DNA of 64,000 bases from Geobacillus sp. 46C-IIa (GTDB lineage Bacteria; Bacillota; Bacilli; Bacillales; Anoxybacillaceae): contig NZ_CP061474.1 in the NCBI RefSeq assembly GCF_014679505.1, positions 2,848,001 to 2,912,000 of the forward strand, read 5' to 3'. The position numbers were made by a program, and so were the translations under genes. How positions within the stretch are numbered: position 1 is the stretch's first letter; the number at the start of each line of letters is the position of its first letter. This document shows positions 17,613 through 26,528 of the stretch, one piece after another. The notes below the pieces were generated by a model. It was not told the origin of the DNA. It made no database searches and saw only the letters and a program-made list of their open reading frames with translations.

Positions 17613-18698
17613 TCACGGCGCGATGTACGCGGAGCGAAAGCCGATGTCATGAGTCGAGATCGAACGAGCGTTGTCCAGACCCAACGCGAAGACACCGGCA
17701 CTCGACCCGTTGACCCAGCGGCCACCGCGAATCGCGACGCGCTCACCGTAGTTACGCACCCAGATGCCGTCTCCGCCGTGGTTCGCGTCGATAGGAGCAA
17801 TAGCGAGATATTTCAATAAATCAGGTACTGTAAAACCTGATTTTGCCGCTAATGTCTCGAATGTTGTAAAGCTGTACCCGTAATAAGGATCTGTGCTCGC
17901 ATCGCCTGTGTACATCGGATTTGTTCTTTCAGCTCCAAGCACAGGGTCACCGCCAATATCTGAAATAGTTGTATTTGCGTTACCTGCAGTTGTGTTATCG
18001 AAATATACGCCTGTGTCGACCCATTGATCGACTACGCGCGGGCTTTCTGGCGTATTGTAATTGTTGTCCTGATGAACATAAATTTTCCCGTCGATCAATT
18101 TTAATCCATCGACCCATTCCCATACGTTTCCGTTGAGATCGAAAATGCCATCATTCATACCATTGTGCGCCCAAGAAGCAGGCCCAGAACCTGTTGCAAC
18201 ACGTCCCTCATATTCCGTGCCGCCGCTCGTGTATTTATATGTTACCTTTCCGCGCTCGTGAGGAGCTGAATGGTCTTTCCCAAAGTTGTTATTGCCTCGA
18301 GGCATAAATCCGTTTTTCTTGCACCAGAGGGCAATGGCTGCCCATTCCGCGTTGGTCATCAAGTGCCACCCTAGACCTTTCGCTGCGCAATATTGTTTCG
18401 CTTGATCGTATGTCACAAATGTCTTCGGATCTTGGAAAGGAAGAGAGTATGCACGGCCATCGTGTACGATATTTTGATATTTCGAAATCCAGATTTCCGA
18501 CTTAACCACACCATTGACGATAAACGCTGGATGCGGGACGTTCGGCGCCCCGTTGATGACATCTGATAAGTTGAATTTAGGAATGCATACCATGATAGAC
18601 GGATTCCCTTTGTCGTCATACATGACCGTGTTTTTTCCGCCTGTGGCAGATTCAACAGCTTGTCTCAACGAATCTTTCACGGATAAAACAAACGGCAT
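17613..18698 (-). CDS. Putative phage receptor-binding protein with SUMF1/C-type-lectin fold
   Basis: 361 residues. Formylglycine-generating-enzyme-like (SUMF1) features: WISKYQN, FVTYDQAKQYCAAKGLGWHL, MTNAEWAAIALWC, GIFDLNGNVWEWVDG, and a C-terminal RNYGERVAIRGGRWVNGSSA with IGFRSAYIAP. In phages this fold displays ligand-binding surfaces at the tail tip, as in diversity-generating retroelement targets. The enzyme cysteine pair is not evident, so catalysis is unlikely. Its place at the end of the tail operon fits host recognition. Confidence 0.7.
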   Translation of the reverse strand: MPFVLSVKDSLRQAVESATGGKNTVMYDDKGNPSIMVCIPKFNLSDVINGAPNVPHPAFIVNGVVKSEIWISKYQNIVHDGRAYSLPFQDPKTFVTYDQAKQYCAAKGLGWHLMTNAEWAAIALWCKKNGFMPRGNNNFGKDHSAPHERGKVTYKYTSGGTEYEGRVATGSGPASWAHNGMNDGIFDLNGNVWEWVDGLKLIDGKIYVHQDNNYNTPESPRVVDQWVDTGVYFDNTTAGNANTTISDIGGDPVLGAERTNPMYTGDASTDPYYGYSFTTFETLAAKSGFTVPDLLKYLAIAPIDANHGGDGIWVRNYGERVAIRGGRWVNGSSAGVFALGLDNARSISTHDIGFRSAYIAP

Positions 18699-19018
18699 TA
18701 TAAATCAACTCCTTCCGGCAGTGACCATAAACGAATTTCAACCTTCGATAGGTCTAACGGCATCGAGACCATGTTCATTTCACTGTCCCCATCCTCTACT
18801 AACTGGTATTCCTTTGGAGGGATGATAATCGTGGCTACGTACCACGCGCCGACGCCTTCTTGAAGTGTTGCATATGCGCCATCGAGGGAAATGTCGATGA
18901 CATGCTGTACATCCCTTTGTCGCTCCTGCAAATTGATAGAGAGATTGCCGATGCTTAAAACATCTTCGTCGATCGTAAAATTAACCTTTCTTCCACTGTT
19001 TAAGTGCGTCACAATCAT
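18698..19018 (-). CDS. Phage tail-module protein of unknown function (106 aa)
   Basis: Its stop shares one base with the start of the SUMF1-fold gene. Mostly beta-rich sequence (VNFTIDEDVLSIGNLSINLQ; YVATIIIPPKEYQLVEDGD). No family recognised. Position suggests a tail-fibre accessory or chaperone. Confidence 0.6.
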   Translation of the reverse strand: MIVTHLNSGRKVNFTIDEDVLSIGNLSINLQERQRDVQHVIDISLDGAYATLQEGVGAWYVATIIIPPKEYQLVEDGDSEMNMVSMPLDLSKVEIRLWSLPEGVDL

Positions 19019-19028
19019 AATATCCCTC

Positions 19029-19529
19029 CTACGCTACCGACGGATTGAGTAGCGTCCAAATGAACGTCACACTACTCGCGCTTCCCGTCATTTTTACCTT
19101 AAAACCGTTCTGTGTCTTGTCATATATGATGAGATTTCCGTAGTCGCCATTAGACGAGATCACGTCAAGAACCACTGCATAATTTGGGGCGTTGATCTGT
19201 GTGTATCCCGCTAGTGTTATTTGCACGAACGGATCAGCGTCTCGAAAGAAACTGTTTGAAGTCGCTACCCCCGTTATTGTCGCTATCCCCTGCTGAAAGC
19301 GTAGGTTCTTATATTTATCAATTTCCAAAAAGAGAGAGCGGTCATTTTGAAACAAAACATCGTCGGCGGTTGATAAAATTCCAATTTTATTCGATAAATC
19401 TCCCACTCTCCCGCTTGCCCCAAACTCATTATCAATTTTACGGAAGTTCTCAACGATTTCTTCACGTTTGACGTATTCCGTTCCAAGCCAGTCATGCAAT
19501 CCTAGATTAGGTGTTTTGTTGACTGCCAT
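19029..19529 (-). CDS. Phage tail fibre-like protein (166 aa)
   Basis: The N-terminus NKTPNLGLHDWLGTEYVKRE recurs at the start of many Gram-positive phage tail-fibre proteins. It is followed by a short heptad-like stretch and a beta-rich C-terminal domain. It lies between the XkdU-like gene and the receptor-binding gene. Role as an adaptor or short fibre is inferred. Confidence 0.6.
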   Translation of the reverse strand: MAVNKTPNLGLHDWLGTEYVKREEIVENFRKIDNEFGASGRVGDLSNKIGILSTADDVLFQNDRSLFLEIDKYKNLRFQQGIATITGVATSNSFFRDADPFVQITLAGYTQINAPNYAVVLDVISSNGDYGNLIIYDKTQNGFKVKMTGSASSVTFIWTLLNPSVA

Positions 19530-19541
19530 GTTCCCACTCTC

Positions 19542-20384
19542 CTACTTCAAAAATGTGGTTTCAAGCCGGTTCCATGTGTACGTTGCCAGCTGATCCCACG
19601 TCAGATTTGCTTCGTCTAACTCATCCCAAGGCAAGTAGCTATATCGTAATTCGTAGTCAGTGTGAGACGGAAAATACTTATCCAGTTTTTCAAAAATCTC
19701 TTTAATGTTTTCCGGTTCTCCGCGGACCTCTGTGATTAAAATGTCTGCCAGAAAATCGTTAAATTGCTCGGTGATTTCGCAGCCGTATCCGATCAACTCC
19801 TTAATCCTTTCGTTTCCAAGTGTCTTGCTGGCGAGTATATCCATGATCCGCTTGCGGCGTTTTTCAATCGGATCGTTGCTTGAGCTTGAACCCCAATAGT
19901 TGAGTCCCCATGTGGCCTCATTCACAATGAACTGACGGAAAATATCTTGAATGATTGCCTGTAGCCGGATGAATTCAGGAGCCAGCGCCTGTCGCAGTGT
20001 TTTTACTTGCTTGATCGTATCATAGTATGATGGCATGTATGATGCCAGGTCTTTATATATATCACGATCATGCCGATAAAACTCAAGCACCGACTCCCCT
20101 TTCATTTGTGCCTTAATCCCTTTAAACTTCCACGTTTCCGCATTGACAATAACTCGACCGATCCCTCGTGCTGAGAGCCGGGCGAGTGACCGCTTGATAA
20201 AATCTCGCGTTGAGACGGTTCCCCCCGCAGTCAGTGATGCCTTTGCACGGAGAATCATCGCAAATGTTCTTGTATTTAAGGCTCCGCTTCCTGCTATGTT
20301 TCCTCCTGCCCGTTTTACGGCGATCACATTCGCCTGAACCGTCCCTCTTCCTGTTGCGTTAGCTTGGACATTGTATAGAGTCAT
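19542..20384 (-). CDS. XkdU/YmfQ-like baseplate protein (DUF2313) with N-terminal extension
   Basis: About 280 residues. The C-terminal 175 residues (from DRDIYKDLASYMPSYYDTI) match the DUF2313 family found directly after baseplate J proteins in PBSX-like tails. The first 100 residues are a Gly/Ala-rich, beta-like extension (ANATGRGTVQANVIAV, IAGSGALNTR, LTAGGTVSTR) that ordinary XkdU proteins lack. The ATG at 20384 has AGGGAG 8 bases upstream. Confidence 0.75.
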   Translation of the reverse strand: MTLYNVQANATGRGTVQANVIAVKRAGGNIAGSGALNTRTFAMILRAKASLTAGGTVSTRDFIKRSLARLSARGIGRVIVNAETWKFKGIKAQMKGESVLEFYRHDRDIYKDLASYMPSYYDTIKQVKTLRQALAPEFIRLQAIIQDIFRQFIVNEATWGLNYWGSSSSNDPIEKRRKRIMDILASKTLGNERIKELIGYGCEITEQFNDFLADILITEVRGEPENIKEIFEKLDKYFPSHTDYELRYSYLPWDELDEANLTWDQLATYTWNRLETTFLK

Positions 20385-20396
20385 CCCCCACACTCC

Positions 20397-20783
20397 CTAG
20401 GCGAGTGTGATCGAGATGTCGCCGGCATTAATTTTAAGCTGGTCGTTCGTGCTGATCGTTTTTGGCGTTGTCACGGCTCCATAAAAAAGCAAATTGCCTC
20501 CCGTTGCGGCATCTAAAATGCCGATATGCGTCACTGTTCCCCAGTTGGCCGTCGCGACCGGGAACAGGATTTCATTGCTGTTCGATACCATTCCATCGCT
20601 TGGAGCGCTGAATGTGATTTGCTGACGTTGATACGATCCTCCAGTGATCTCTGTTCCTGTGTTGGCGTCTGTCGGATCGCTCGTATATAGCGCCAAATAC
20701 ACAGCCGACGGCGACGTGTATGGCGTGTTTCGCAAAACCGCATTGATTAACGCATTTTCTAAATAGTTTGAAATAGCACTCAT
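20397..20783 (-). CDS. Phage tail-associated protein (128 aa)
   Basis: The N-terminal pattern ALINAVLRNTPYTSPSAVYL followed by ALYTSDPTD is shared by a widespread family of phage tail-fibre-associated proteins. The remainder is beta-rich (THIGILDAATGGNLLFYG). It is inserted between the baseplate J gene and the XkdU-like gene, a variable slot in related tails. Confidence 0.65.
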   Translation of the reverse strand: MSAISNYLENALINAVLRNTPYTSPSAVYLALYTSDPTDANTGTEITGGSYQRQQITFSAPSDGMVSNSNEILFPVATANWGTVTHIGILDAATGGNLLFYGAVTTPKTISTNDQLKINAGDISITLA

Positions 20784-20795
20784 AAAAAATCCCTC

Positions 20796-21854
20796 CTACA
20801 ATAATGTCACCCGGCCAAGGACGGCGATTTCGTCGTCATTGAGCTGGATGTTGGCAGTACCACCGTTGATTTTTAGGTTTTCATAGTCTAAGACGTAACC
20901 AGCGTTCAAAATAGCTTCGCCAACCTTAGTGTAACGAACAGTCTGTTCAAAAAATGCTGCGTTCAGTAAGTAGTCGTTAATTGAGTTTTTGATTTGCTGC
21001 AATGCCGTTTCCATATCCCCTTGCTCGTTCAGTGTAACTTTCACGTCGATATCGATGCTGACCTCCCTTGCTCCATCGACTGTGACATCGGCCAATGTCG
21101 GCCGTTTGGTCTCGATATTGTCTTTGACTTTATCAATCATCTGCGGGCTTGGGGATTTCTTTTGGTCGGTAATCACCACAACACGAACCGTCCCTGGACC
21201 ATTCCATCGGCGAAACACTCGAACATAGCCAATGCCAGGCACCTCTTTCGCCCATCGGATATAATCAGCGTCATTCCCGCTGGATGACGGCATTGTGATT
21301 CGTTCGAAATAACGAGTCAGTATCGACTCATCGCTTTCTTCGTCGATTCCGTTTTCAAACGCCTGCGGGTTTGTCACGCTTTCTACTCCGTCAATTGTGC
21401 TAACTAGAGCGGTAATAGCACCGGATGGCACGTTTCCGGCTGCTCCTGGCACCTCGGCCTCTACAGGGACGGACACCGTTCCATTTTCCGTCACCGTCGC
21501 ATCGCTAGTCGTATAAAAGAAAATAGGGACACTGTCCCCTGTGCTAATCCTTGTATTGGCTGGAATCACTGTATCAGGCTGACCGGTGAATACTACTGTG
21601 CCGCTTGCTTTTTCTGCTGGCTTCGGTTCGATTCCGAGGTCCTTCGCCCTAGCAACGAGTATCTCCCTTGGCGTATCCTTGTTTAAGAACAACCATTGAA
21701 CTGTTAAATCGAATTGTTGATATACCTGCTCTAACTCAAGAGCTGAAGGGGCAAGCATGTCCCATATAACCGAACCTTGACGTTTATCAAAATCGTCAGG
21801 AATCCGCGACAGCATTCGCTGCATAATCACCTCAAACGTCTGATCCTCAAACAT
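20796..21854 (-). CDS. xkdT: Baseplate J-like protein (XkdT family)
   Basis: 352 residues. Baseplate_J signatures: WDMLAPSALELEQVYQQFD near the N-terminus, GTVVFTGQPDTVIPANTRI, VPVEAEVPGAAGNVPSGAI, ESDESILTRYFERI and GTVRVVVITD. It builds the wedge of a contractile tail baseplate. It overlaps the XkdS gene by 8 bases. Confidence 0.9.
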   Translation of the reverse strand: MFEDQTFEVIMQRMLSRIPDDFDKRQGSVIWDMLAPSALELEQVYQQFDLTVQWLFLNKDTPREILVARAKDLGIEPKPAEKASGTVVFTGQPDTVIPANTRISTGDSVPIFFYTTSDATVTENGTVSVPVEAEVPGAAGNVPSGAITALVSTIDGVESVTNPQAFENGIDEESDESILTRYFERITMPSSSGNDADYIRWAKEVPGIGYVRVFRRWNGPGTVRVVVITDQKKSPSPQMIDKVKDNIETKRPTLADVTVDGAREVSIDIDVKVTLNEQGDMETALQQIKNSINDYLLNAAFFEQTVRYTKVGEAILNAGYVLDYENLKINGGTANIQLNDDEIAVLGRVTLL

Positions 21855-22269
21855 TCACGCTCACCCCCTCCAGCGTCTTGCCGTTAGTCAAAGTGACGGT
21901 AAAGGTGATTTGTAGTTGATCGCCATTGCGCTCAATGAGAAAGTTTGACGCACTTTCGATCCGATCATCATATTCAATCGCTTCTTTAACCAAGCGCGGA
22001 ATTTCTTCTTCTAGGAGCTCGCTAGAGACGTTCATGCCGATGATATCTTCTATTTCACAGCCATACTCATCATCGTAAATAAAAAAGCGCGAGCGAGCCG
22101 TCATAATTGCCTTTTGAATAAATTGCAAAACGGCCTCATCATCGTCAATGATCCCGCCCAATTCACCTCTTTCAAAATCGATGCGATACGTCTTCGACGG
22201 GCCGATCACCACGGTTTCAGTTGCGTTATTGGCATTCAGCTCGTCAAGATTAACTGGGGCAAGCGTCAT
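21847..22269 (-). CDS. xkdS: Baseplate wedge protein, DUF2634 (XkdS family)
   Basis: 140 residues, gp25/lysozyme-like baseplate family. Motifs: TYRIDFERGELGGIIDD, QFIQKAIMTARSRFFIY and a closing beta region ITFTVTLTNGKTLEGVSV. It overlaps XkdR (ATGA) and XkdT. Confidence 0.88.
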   Translation of the reverse strand: MTLAPVNLDELNANNATETVVIGPSKTYRIDFERGELGGIIDDDEAVLQFIQKAIMTARSRFFIYDDEYGCEIEDIIGMNVSSELLEEEIPRLVKEAIEYDDRIESASNFLIERNGDQLQITFTVTLTNGKTLEGVSVNV

Positions 22270-22589
22270 TCAACCATCACCGCCCGATCAATGATATAAA
22301 ACACTTGGTCACGGTCGCTGGCTACGATGACGCGATCACCGACTTTCAGTTCATCTTGGTGTTCCAGTTCTACTGTTGTGCCGCCATTGATTCTGACTTG
22401 CCGCTTATGTTTTGTTAAGTGCTGAGCGATAATAACATCGTCTTTGTCCAGTTCGATTTTCATGTTGTCGACTCGGATTTTGATATTGGGAGGTGGCGAC
22501 GTCACCGTGGCCAGCTCAATGGATATGTCCTTGTTATATCCGTGTTGCCTCATCAGCTGAATAAGCCGAACAGCACCGTTCCCCTCCAT
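22266..22589 (-). CDS. xkdR: Tail protein, DUF2577 (XkdR family)
   Basis: 107 residues: an N-terminal helix (RLIQLMRQHG), ELATVTSPPPNIKIRVDNM, then an OB-like beta domain (LKVGDRVIVASDRDQVFYII). Matches the DUF2577 family between XkdQ and XkdS in PBSX-like tails. Confidence 0.85.
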   Translation of the reverse strand: MEGNGAVRLIQLMRQHGYNKDISIELATVTSPPPNIKIRVDNMKIELDKDDVIIAQHLTKHKRQVRINGGTTVELEHQDELKVGDRVIVASDRDQVFYIIDRAVMVE

Positions 22590-22592
22590 GGC

Positions 22593-23567
22593 TCACACCT
22601 CCTCATAGGCCACCTCTGCTAGATTAGGGCTGCTGCTAATGGTTAACGACATCGTGTGCACCCCGTTTTCGTAATGATGGGTGTCCGAATTGACATAGTA
22701 GGTGCCGTTAATACCCGTCATTTTGTTATATACTTGGATCACAGAGCCGGACGTGATTTCATTGATCCCTAAAGACTCGAGGCTCATGTCTGTTGCGACT
22801 TTGCCCATATCTTTAAGCAGCTGGTTGGCTAATTTTTGCAGCTGCGCTTTATTCAACTTTTCATCCGCACGTTCAACGTGCTGCATAATGCCATATTGCC
22901 TTGTCAAACTGTCATTTTGGACCGTGACGGTCACAGGTTTTTTGTCTGTACCGCCGATCACCTTTACTTTTGTTTTCGTTTCTTCGATACTTTCATTGAC
23001 GCTAAGGGACAATAAATTCTTTCCACTCTCGATGATCAGTTTGGCGCTTGGTACTTTCATTTCTGTGAGCGTAAATTTCCCGAGATGATTGGAAATAAAA
23101 AAACGCCTACCTGTATGCTTTCGGGTAGTCGTTAACGCTGTAAATAGCATTTCTGCTAATGGTTTTTCGCGAAAAATATGTTTCGGGATTACATATCCGG
23201 TATCGGCAATGGTGCCGACAGGGATTTTATAAAGGCTGCAAATGTACTTGGCCATTTCGCTCGCCTTTTTCTTCGTGAACTTTATGGTATCCGCATTCTT
23301 AACGAGGTATATATTAGAGTCATAGCACGTTAACAACCCTTCCCCCGCTTCATTTTTTCCCGTGGAGAACAAAAATCCGCGAAACAGCTCCTTATCATCG
23401 AAAAATCGAACCGGTTTCCCTTTCTGGAACGATAGCAAGGGAGAGACCCCATCTGTAGTATTGTGCAATGTAACCTTTAGGGTGCGAGCTACTTGCTGCA
23501 AGTCGCCGCTCCATTCCACGCTTCTCACTAAACCGGTGATGTCGTAGTTATCATAAACGACAATCAT
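22593..23567 (-). CDS. xkdQ: Tail hub protein (XkdQ, gpD/gp27-like)
   Basis: 324 residues. Beta-rich N-terminal part (SVEWSGDLQQVARTLKVTL), a central ASEMAKYICSLYKIPVGTI segment and a C-terminal YYVNSDTHHYENGVHTMSL region, as in the XkdQ/late-control gpD family that forms the tail hub under the spike. It overlaps XkdP by 4 bases. Confidence 0.85.
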   Translation of the reverse strand: MIVVYDNYDITGLVRSVEWSGDLQQVARTLKVTLHNTTDGVSPLLSFQKGKPVRFFDDKELFRGFLFSTGKNEAGEGLLTCYDSNIYLVKNADTIKFTKKKASEMAKYICSLYKIPVGTIADTGYVIPKHIFREKPLAEMLFTALTTTRKHTGRRFFISNHLGKFTLTEMKVPSAKLIIESGKNLLSLSVNESIEETKTKVKVIGGTDKKPVTVTVQNDSLTRQYGIMQHVERADEKLNKAQLQKLANQLLKDMGKVATDMSLESLGINEITSGSVIQVYNKMTGINGTYYVNSDTHHYENGVHTMSLTISSSPNLAEVAYEEV

Positions 23568-24208
23568 GGAATCACCAGCTTTTGCCCTGGGAAAATAGTA
23601 TTCGGATTCTTTCCAATCACTTTTTTATTGGCTTCGTAAATCTTTTTCCACTTGCTTCCGTCGTCGTAAATGCGTTTGGCAATTGCCCACAAGCTATCAC
23701 CTTTCCTCACCACATACATTTTTGGCTGCTCCTTTTGCTTCGGTGGCCGTTGCTTATTAGACGGTGGAGACGACTGTGTCCACTTTTTCACTACAGGCAT
23801 CCTGTATTCTTTCAAGGATATAGAAAACTGTATCTCTCCCGGACTGCCAGGCGGACTGGGCCAGTAGGTGAATTCCGGAATGAGTACCAGCATATTAATG
23901 TTCGCTGTCGTCACGATAAAACGGATGGGTTTTTCAGCATCGCGCCACTTTTCAATGATGCTGATGAAATCAGTCGGTGAAATTACTCGATTATGAACGC
24001 AGTAGGCAGGGTCATATTTGGCTGGCAAAAACGATTCAAAGTGAAACTCCTGCAACCCTCTATTCTTGGGGATCATCACCTCCCCTAAGCTATTGACCTC
24101 AATAATTTCAATTCCATAAGGGCTCGATACTTCAAAGGATGAAGGATTCACAGGCAACTGCAGGCTGTCGCTTCCGTATCGGAACCAAAACTGCATTTTT
24201 ACGTTCAT
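23564..24208 (-). CDS. xkdP: LysM-containing tail protein (XkdP family)
   Basis: 214 residues. A baseplate-like N-terminal domain (about 1-130) is followed by a Pro/Gln-rich linker and a C-terminal LysM motif (YVVRKGDSLWAIAKRIYDD; NPNTIFPGQKLVIP). XkdP binds the hub and may touch peptidoglycan. Start and stop overlap both neighbours by 4 bases. Confidence 0.88.
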   Translation of the reverse strand: MNVKMQFWFRYGSDSLQLPVNPSSFEVSSPYGIEIIEVNSLGEVMIPKNRGLQEFHFESFLPAKYDPAYCVHNRVISPTDFISIIEKWRDAEKPIRFIVTTANINMLVLIPEFTYWPSPPGSPGEIQFSISLKEYRMPVVKKWTQSSPPSNKQRPPKQKEQPKMYVVRKGDSLWAIAKRIYDDGSKWKKIYEANKKVIGKNPNTIFPGQKLVIP

Positions 24209-25872
24209 GCTATGACGCCTCCTTCCTGTTCTATGTACCGAGCCAATTCAAGAGCTATTTTCTTAATGTCGGAGTCGTTGCGAACGATGAACTGGTTGCC
24301 TGTAATCATGACCGACGGACGCTGGCGTTTGCCGTACTCCATTTGCTTCACTTCTTGCTTCGTCAGGACTTTTTCACCTTCATGGAGCAACGCTGGATAG
24401 TTATCGCGAGGAATGACGCCACCGATTGCTTTCTTTTGTAACAACCCGTCACCGCCGAGAAACTTTGGCAGCCCGATTTTAATATTGCCGATCGATGTGA
24501 TTTTATCGATAAAGCTTGTGACACTGCCGATTAGCCCGTCAAACCACTGCTTCACCGGCGTAATGAAGTTAGATACTTTTTCTTTCACTACATCCCATAC
24601 TTCTAGCGATTTCTTTTTCACTTTATCCCAGTTCATGACGAGCGCGACCCCTGCTGCGATCAAGGCCGCGATCCCAACAGCCACCCATGTCATCGGGTTA
24701 GCGAGCATTGCGACATTCAAGCCGATCTGTGCCGCCGTCTGAGCTAACGTGCCGGCGCGCCACGCTTTAAACAGGGTGATAATGGTCTGCATCATCGTTA
24801 AGCTGGCAAAAGCGATACGGAATGAAATGACCCCGGCTGTTACGGCTGCTAACGCCGTGGCGACCGATTTAATATGTGGGGCCGCCTTAGCAAAGGCATT
24901 GACCATTTTCGCTCCCGCATCACCGATGGCTTTGCCGATGTTTTCACTCATCTTAACCAGCTTATCCATCGTTTCCGGCTTGATCCCTTTCAACATGTTA
25001 TATCCCGCATCTTGCAGGCCGCTTTTTAGGTTCCCCATAATTGTGCTGGCTTTACCTGCAGTAGATTGGGAGAGCTTTTGCGCTCCGCCGGCAAAAAACG
25101 GGCTCAGTTTTTGTGACGTGAGTACATTAAATGCCTTCTGTGTCTCGGCTGCAGTCAGGTTATCTTTTTCCTTTTTCCCTACATATCCTTTAAATTCTTG
25201 GGCTGTCACTTTGAACCCAAATTCTTTGAGGCGCTCAAATTCACCCGTTTTCGCATCAGCAAGGGCCTCAATCGCTTCCGAAAGGGTTTTGCCAGGCGTC
25301 AACGCTGCCATGTCTTCTGCGAGTTTTAAAAGCTTCATCGCTTCTTGCGTATTTCCACCCGCGATCCCTAGCGCCCGAACACCGGTCTGGACGACTTCAC
25401 CCGTTTCAAATGGCGTCTCGTTCGCATTTTTCCGCAAAGCCGCTAAATAATCTTGAGCTGATTTTTGCACCTGTTGCTGGCTCATTCCCTTGTTTTGCAC
25501 GCCGATAAAGTGCTCCATCGAAATCATGTATTTTTCTAAGTCAGCCCCGCTTTTTAATGCGGTTGCTACTCCGGCACCGAGCGCCGTTCCGATCGTCGCT
25601 CCTAATAGACGCAATCGCTCCATGGTCAACGTTGCCCGATTTCGGACGCGATCAATAGCATCAGCTAACGTCTCCAGCTTCTCGTTCGCTTTCGCCGTTT
25701 CAACCCGCATTTCCCAGCGCTTTTTGGCACTTTCCTGCACCTTGTCCATCGTGGCCTTGAGGCGCAGCATTTCATTTTTCAGTTTTTCATTCGATCGAAT
25801 GACCTTCTCGATACTCTGCGTTGCACTATCCTTGACGGAGATTTCCGCCTCGAGCCGTTGGCCTTTCGCCAT
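24205..25872 (-). CDS. xkdO: Tail tape measure protein (XkdO-like)
   Basis: 555 residues. Coiled-coil N-terminus (VIRSNEKLKNEMLRLKATMD), a tape-measure core (SMEHFIGVQNKGMSQQQVQ, RALGIAGGNTQEAMKLL), and transmembrane-like helices (about 330-355 and 385-410). The length sets the tail length; at about 0.15 nm per residue this predicts a short tail of roughly 80 nm, an estimate from the general rule. It is far shorter than PBSX XkdO. It starts 12 bases after the frameshifted chaperone ORF. Confidence 0.88.
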   Translation of the reverse strand: MAKGQRLEAEISVKDSATQSIEKVIRSNEKLKNEMLRLKATMDKVQESAKKRWEMRVETAKANEKLETLADAIDRVRNRATLTMERLRLLGATIGTALGAGVATALKSGADLEKYMISMEHFIGVQNKGMSQQQVQKSAQDYLAALRKNANETPFETGEVVQTGVRALGIAGGNTQEAMKLLKLAEDMAALTPGKTLSEAIEALADAKTGEFERLKEFGFKVTAQEFKGYVGKKEKDNLTAAETQKAFNVLTSQKLSPFFAGGAQKLSQSTAGKASTIMGNLKSGLQDAGYNMLKGIKPETMDKLVKMSENIGKAIGDAGAKMVNAFAKAAPHIKSVATALAAVTAGVISFRIAFASLTMMQTIITLFKAWRAGTLAQTAAQIGLNVAMLANPMTWVAVGIAALIAAGVALVMNWDKVKKKSLEVWDVVKEKVSNFITPVKQWFDGLIGSVTSFIDKITSIGNIKIGLPKFLGGDGLLQKKAIGGVIPRDNYPALLHEGEKVLTKQEVKQMEYGKRQRPSVMITGNQFIVRNDSDIKKIALELARYIEQEGGVIA

Positions 25873-25883
25873 ATCTCTTCACC

Positions 25884-26086
25884 TCACCAGAACAGCACTG
25901 GACACGGCATGCCGGATAAAGCTTTTATTTTCTCGTTTTCTTCCTCGACTTCCAGCTCATAAAAAGCACGAATAATCGTCAACTCCCCATAAGGGATTTG
26001 ATAAAAAGCTGACGGCCGGATGCCTTTCTTTTTCCAATACCAGTACATCATCTGTACATAACCGTTTTCCTTTACGGCTTTTTTAC
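25884..26086 (-). CDS. Downstream -1 frame of tail assembly chaperone (GT-type extension)
   Basis: After the slippery heptamer the -1 frame reads AVKENGYVQMMYWYWKKKG, then a Pro/Tyr-rich stretch, ending LFW and TGA at 25886-25884. It lacks its own start and ribosome-binding site. It would be made only as a fusion to the XkdN-like protein, giving a product of roughly 200 residues. This corresponds to the T part of lambda-type G/GT chaperones. Confidence 0.8.
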
Positions 26087-26485
26087 TTCTTCAACGGCCC
26101 CCTCACCAAACCCGCTTAAATCGCTAATTTCGTTATATAGCCGATCAATTTCACCAGGCGTAAATAGTTTCCGAATCAGATCATATGGTGTCGGGACCTT
26201 ATAATGCTCTAACAACTCCTTCCGTTTTAGCTCTGGAGAAACGACGCCCTTTAAGATCGTTTCTAGTTTGATAGTAAAAACATCGACGTCCGCTTTGTTT
26301 GAAATTGGATCAAACTTTGTAGACATATCCTGAATCTCTTCAAGCTGTGTCTGTGTCAACGCTCGAATTTCAAAAACGACCGGCTCGCCGGCCAGCTCGC
26401 TCAACCGTTTAATTTCCACGAGTTTTTTTGGTAATTCCAGCTTTTCCGCATCCATTTTGAGCAAAATATCAACCACATTGCTCAT
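26072..26485 (-). CDS. xkdN: Tail assembly chaperone (XkdN-like)
   Basis: 137 residues, rich in charged residues, with no signal or membrane segment: MDAEKLELPKKLVEIKRLSE, FEIRALTQTQLEEIQDMS, ending GAVEEVKKP. It precedes the tape measure gene as in all PBSX-like and lambda-like tails. It holds the tape measure during tail assembly. The last codons contain the frameshift heptamer. Confidence 0.85.
   Translation of the reverse strand: MSNVVDILLKMDAEKLELPKKLVEIKRLSELAGEPVVFEIRALTQTQLEEIQDMSTKFDPISNKADVDVFTIKLETILKGVVSPELKRKELLEHYKVPTPYDLIRKLFTPGEIDRLYNEISDLSGFGEGAVEEVKKP
26078..26084 (-). promoter_or_regulatory. Programmed -1 frameshift site A AAA AAG
   Basis: On the minus strand the zero frame reads GTA AAA AAG CCG TAA, giving the canonical X XXY YYZ heptamer AAAAAAG two codons before the stop. 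A -1 slip opens a 65-codon frame up to the tape measure gene. Confidence 0.8.
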
Positions 26486-26528
26486 TGTGTTCCCTCCTCA
26501 TGACAAAAGCAGAAGGTTGCCCCTCTGC

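Noticed and set aside
17613..18698. A full diversity-generating retroelement
   Set aside because: Only the target-like fold is seen; no reverse transcriptase gene or template repeat exists in the window.
24749..25450. A 233-codon plus-strand frame opposite the tape measure gene
   Set aside because: Low-complexity Ala/Pro/Ser composition typical of an antisense frame; the opposite strand encodes the tape measure protein.
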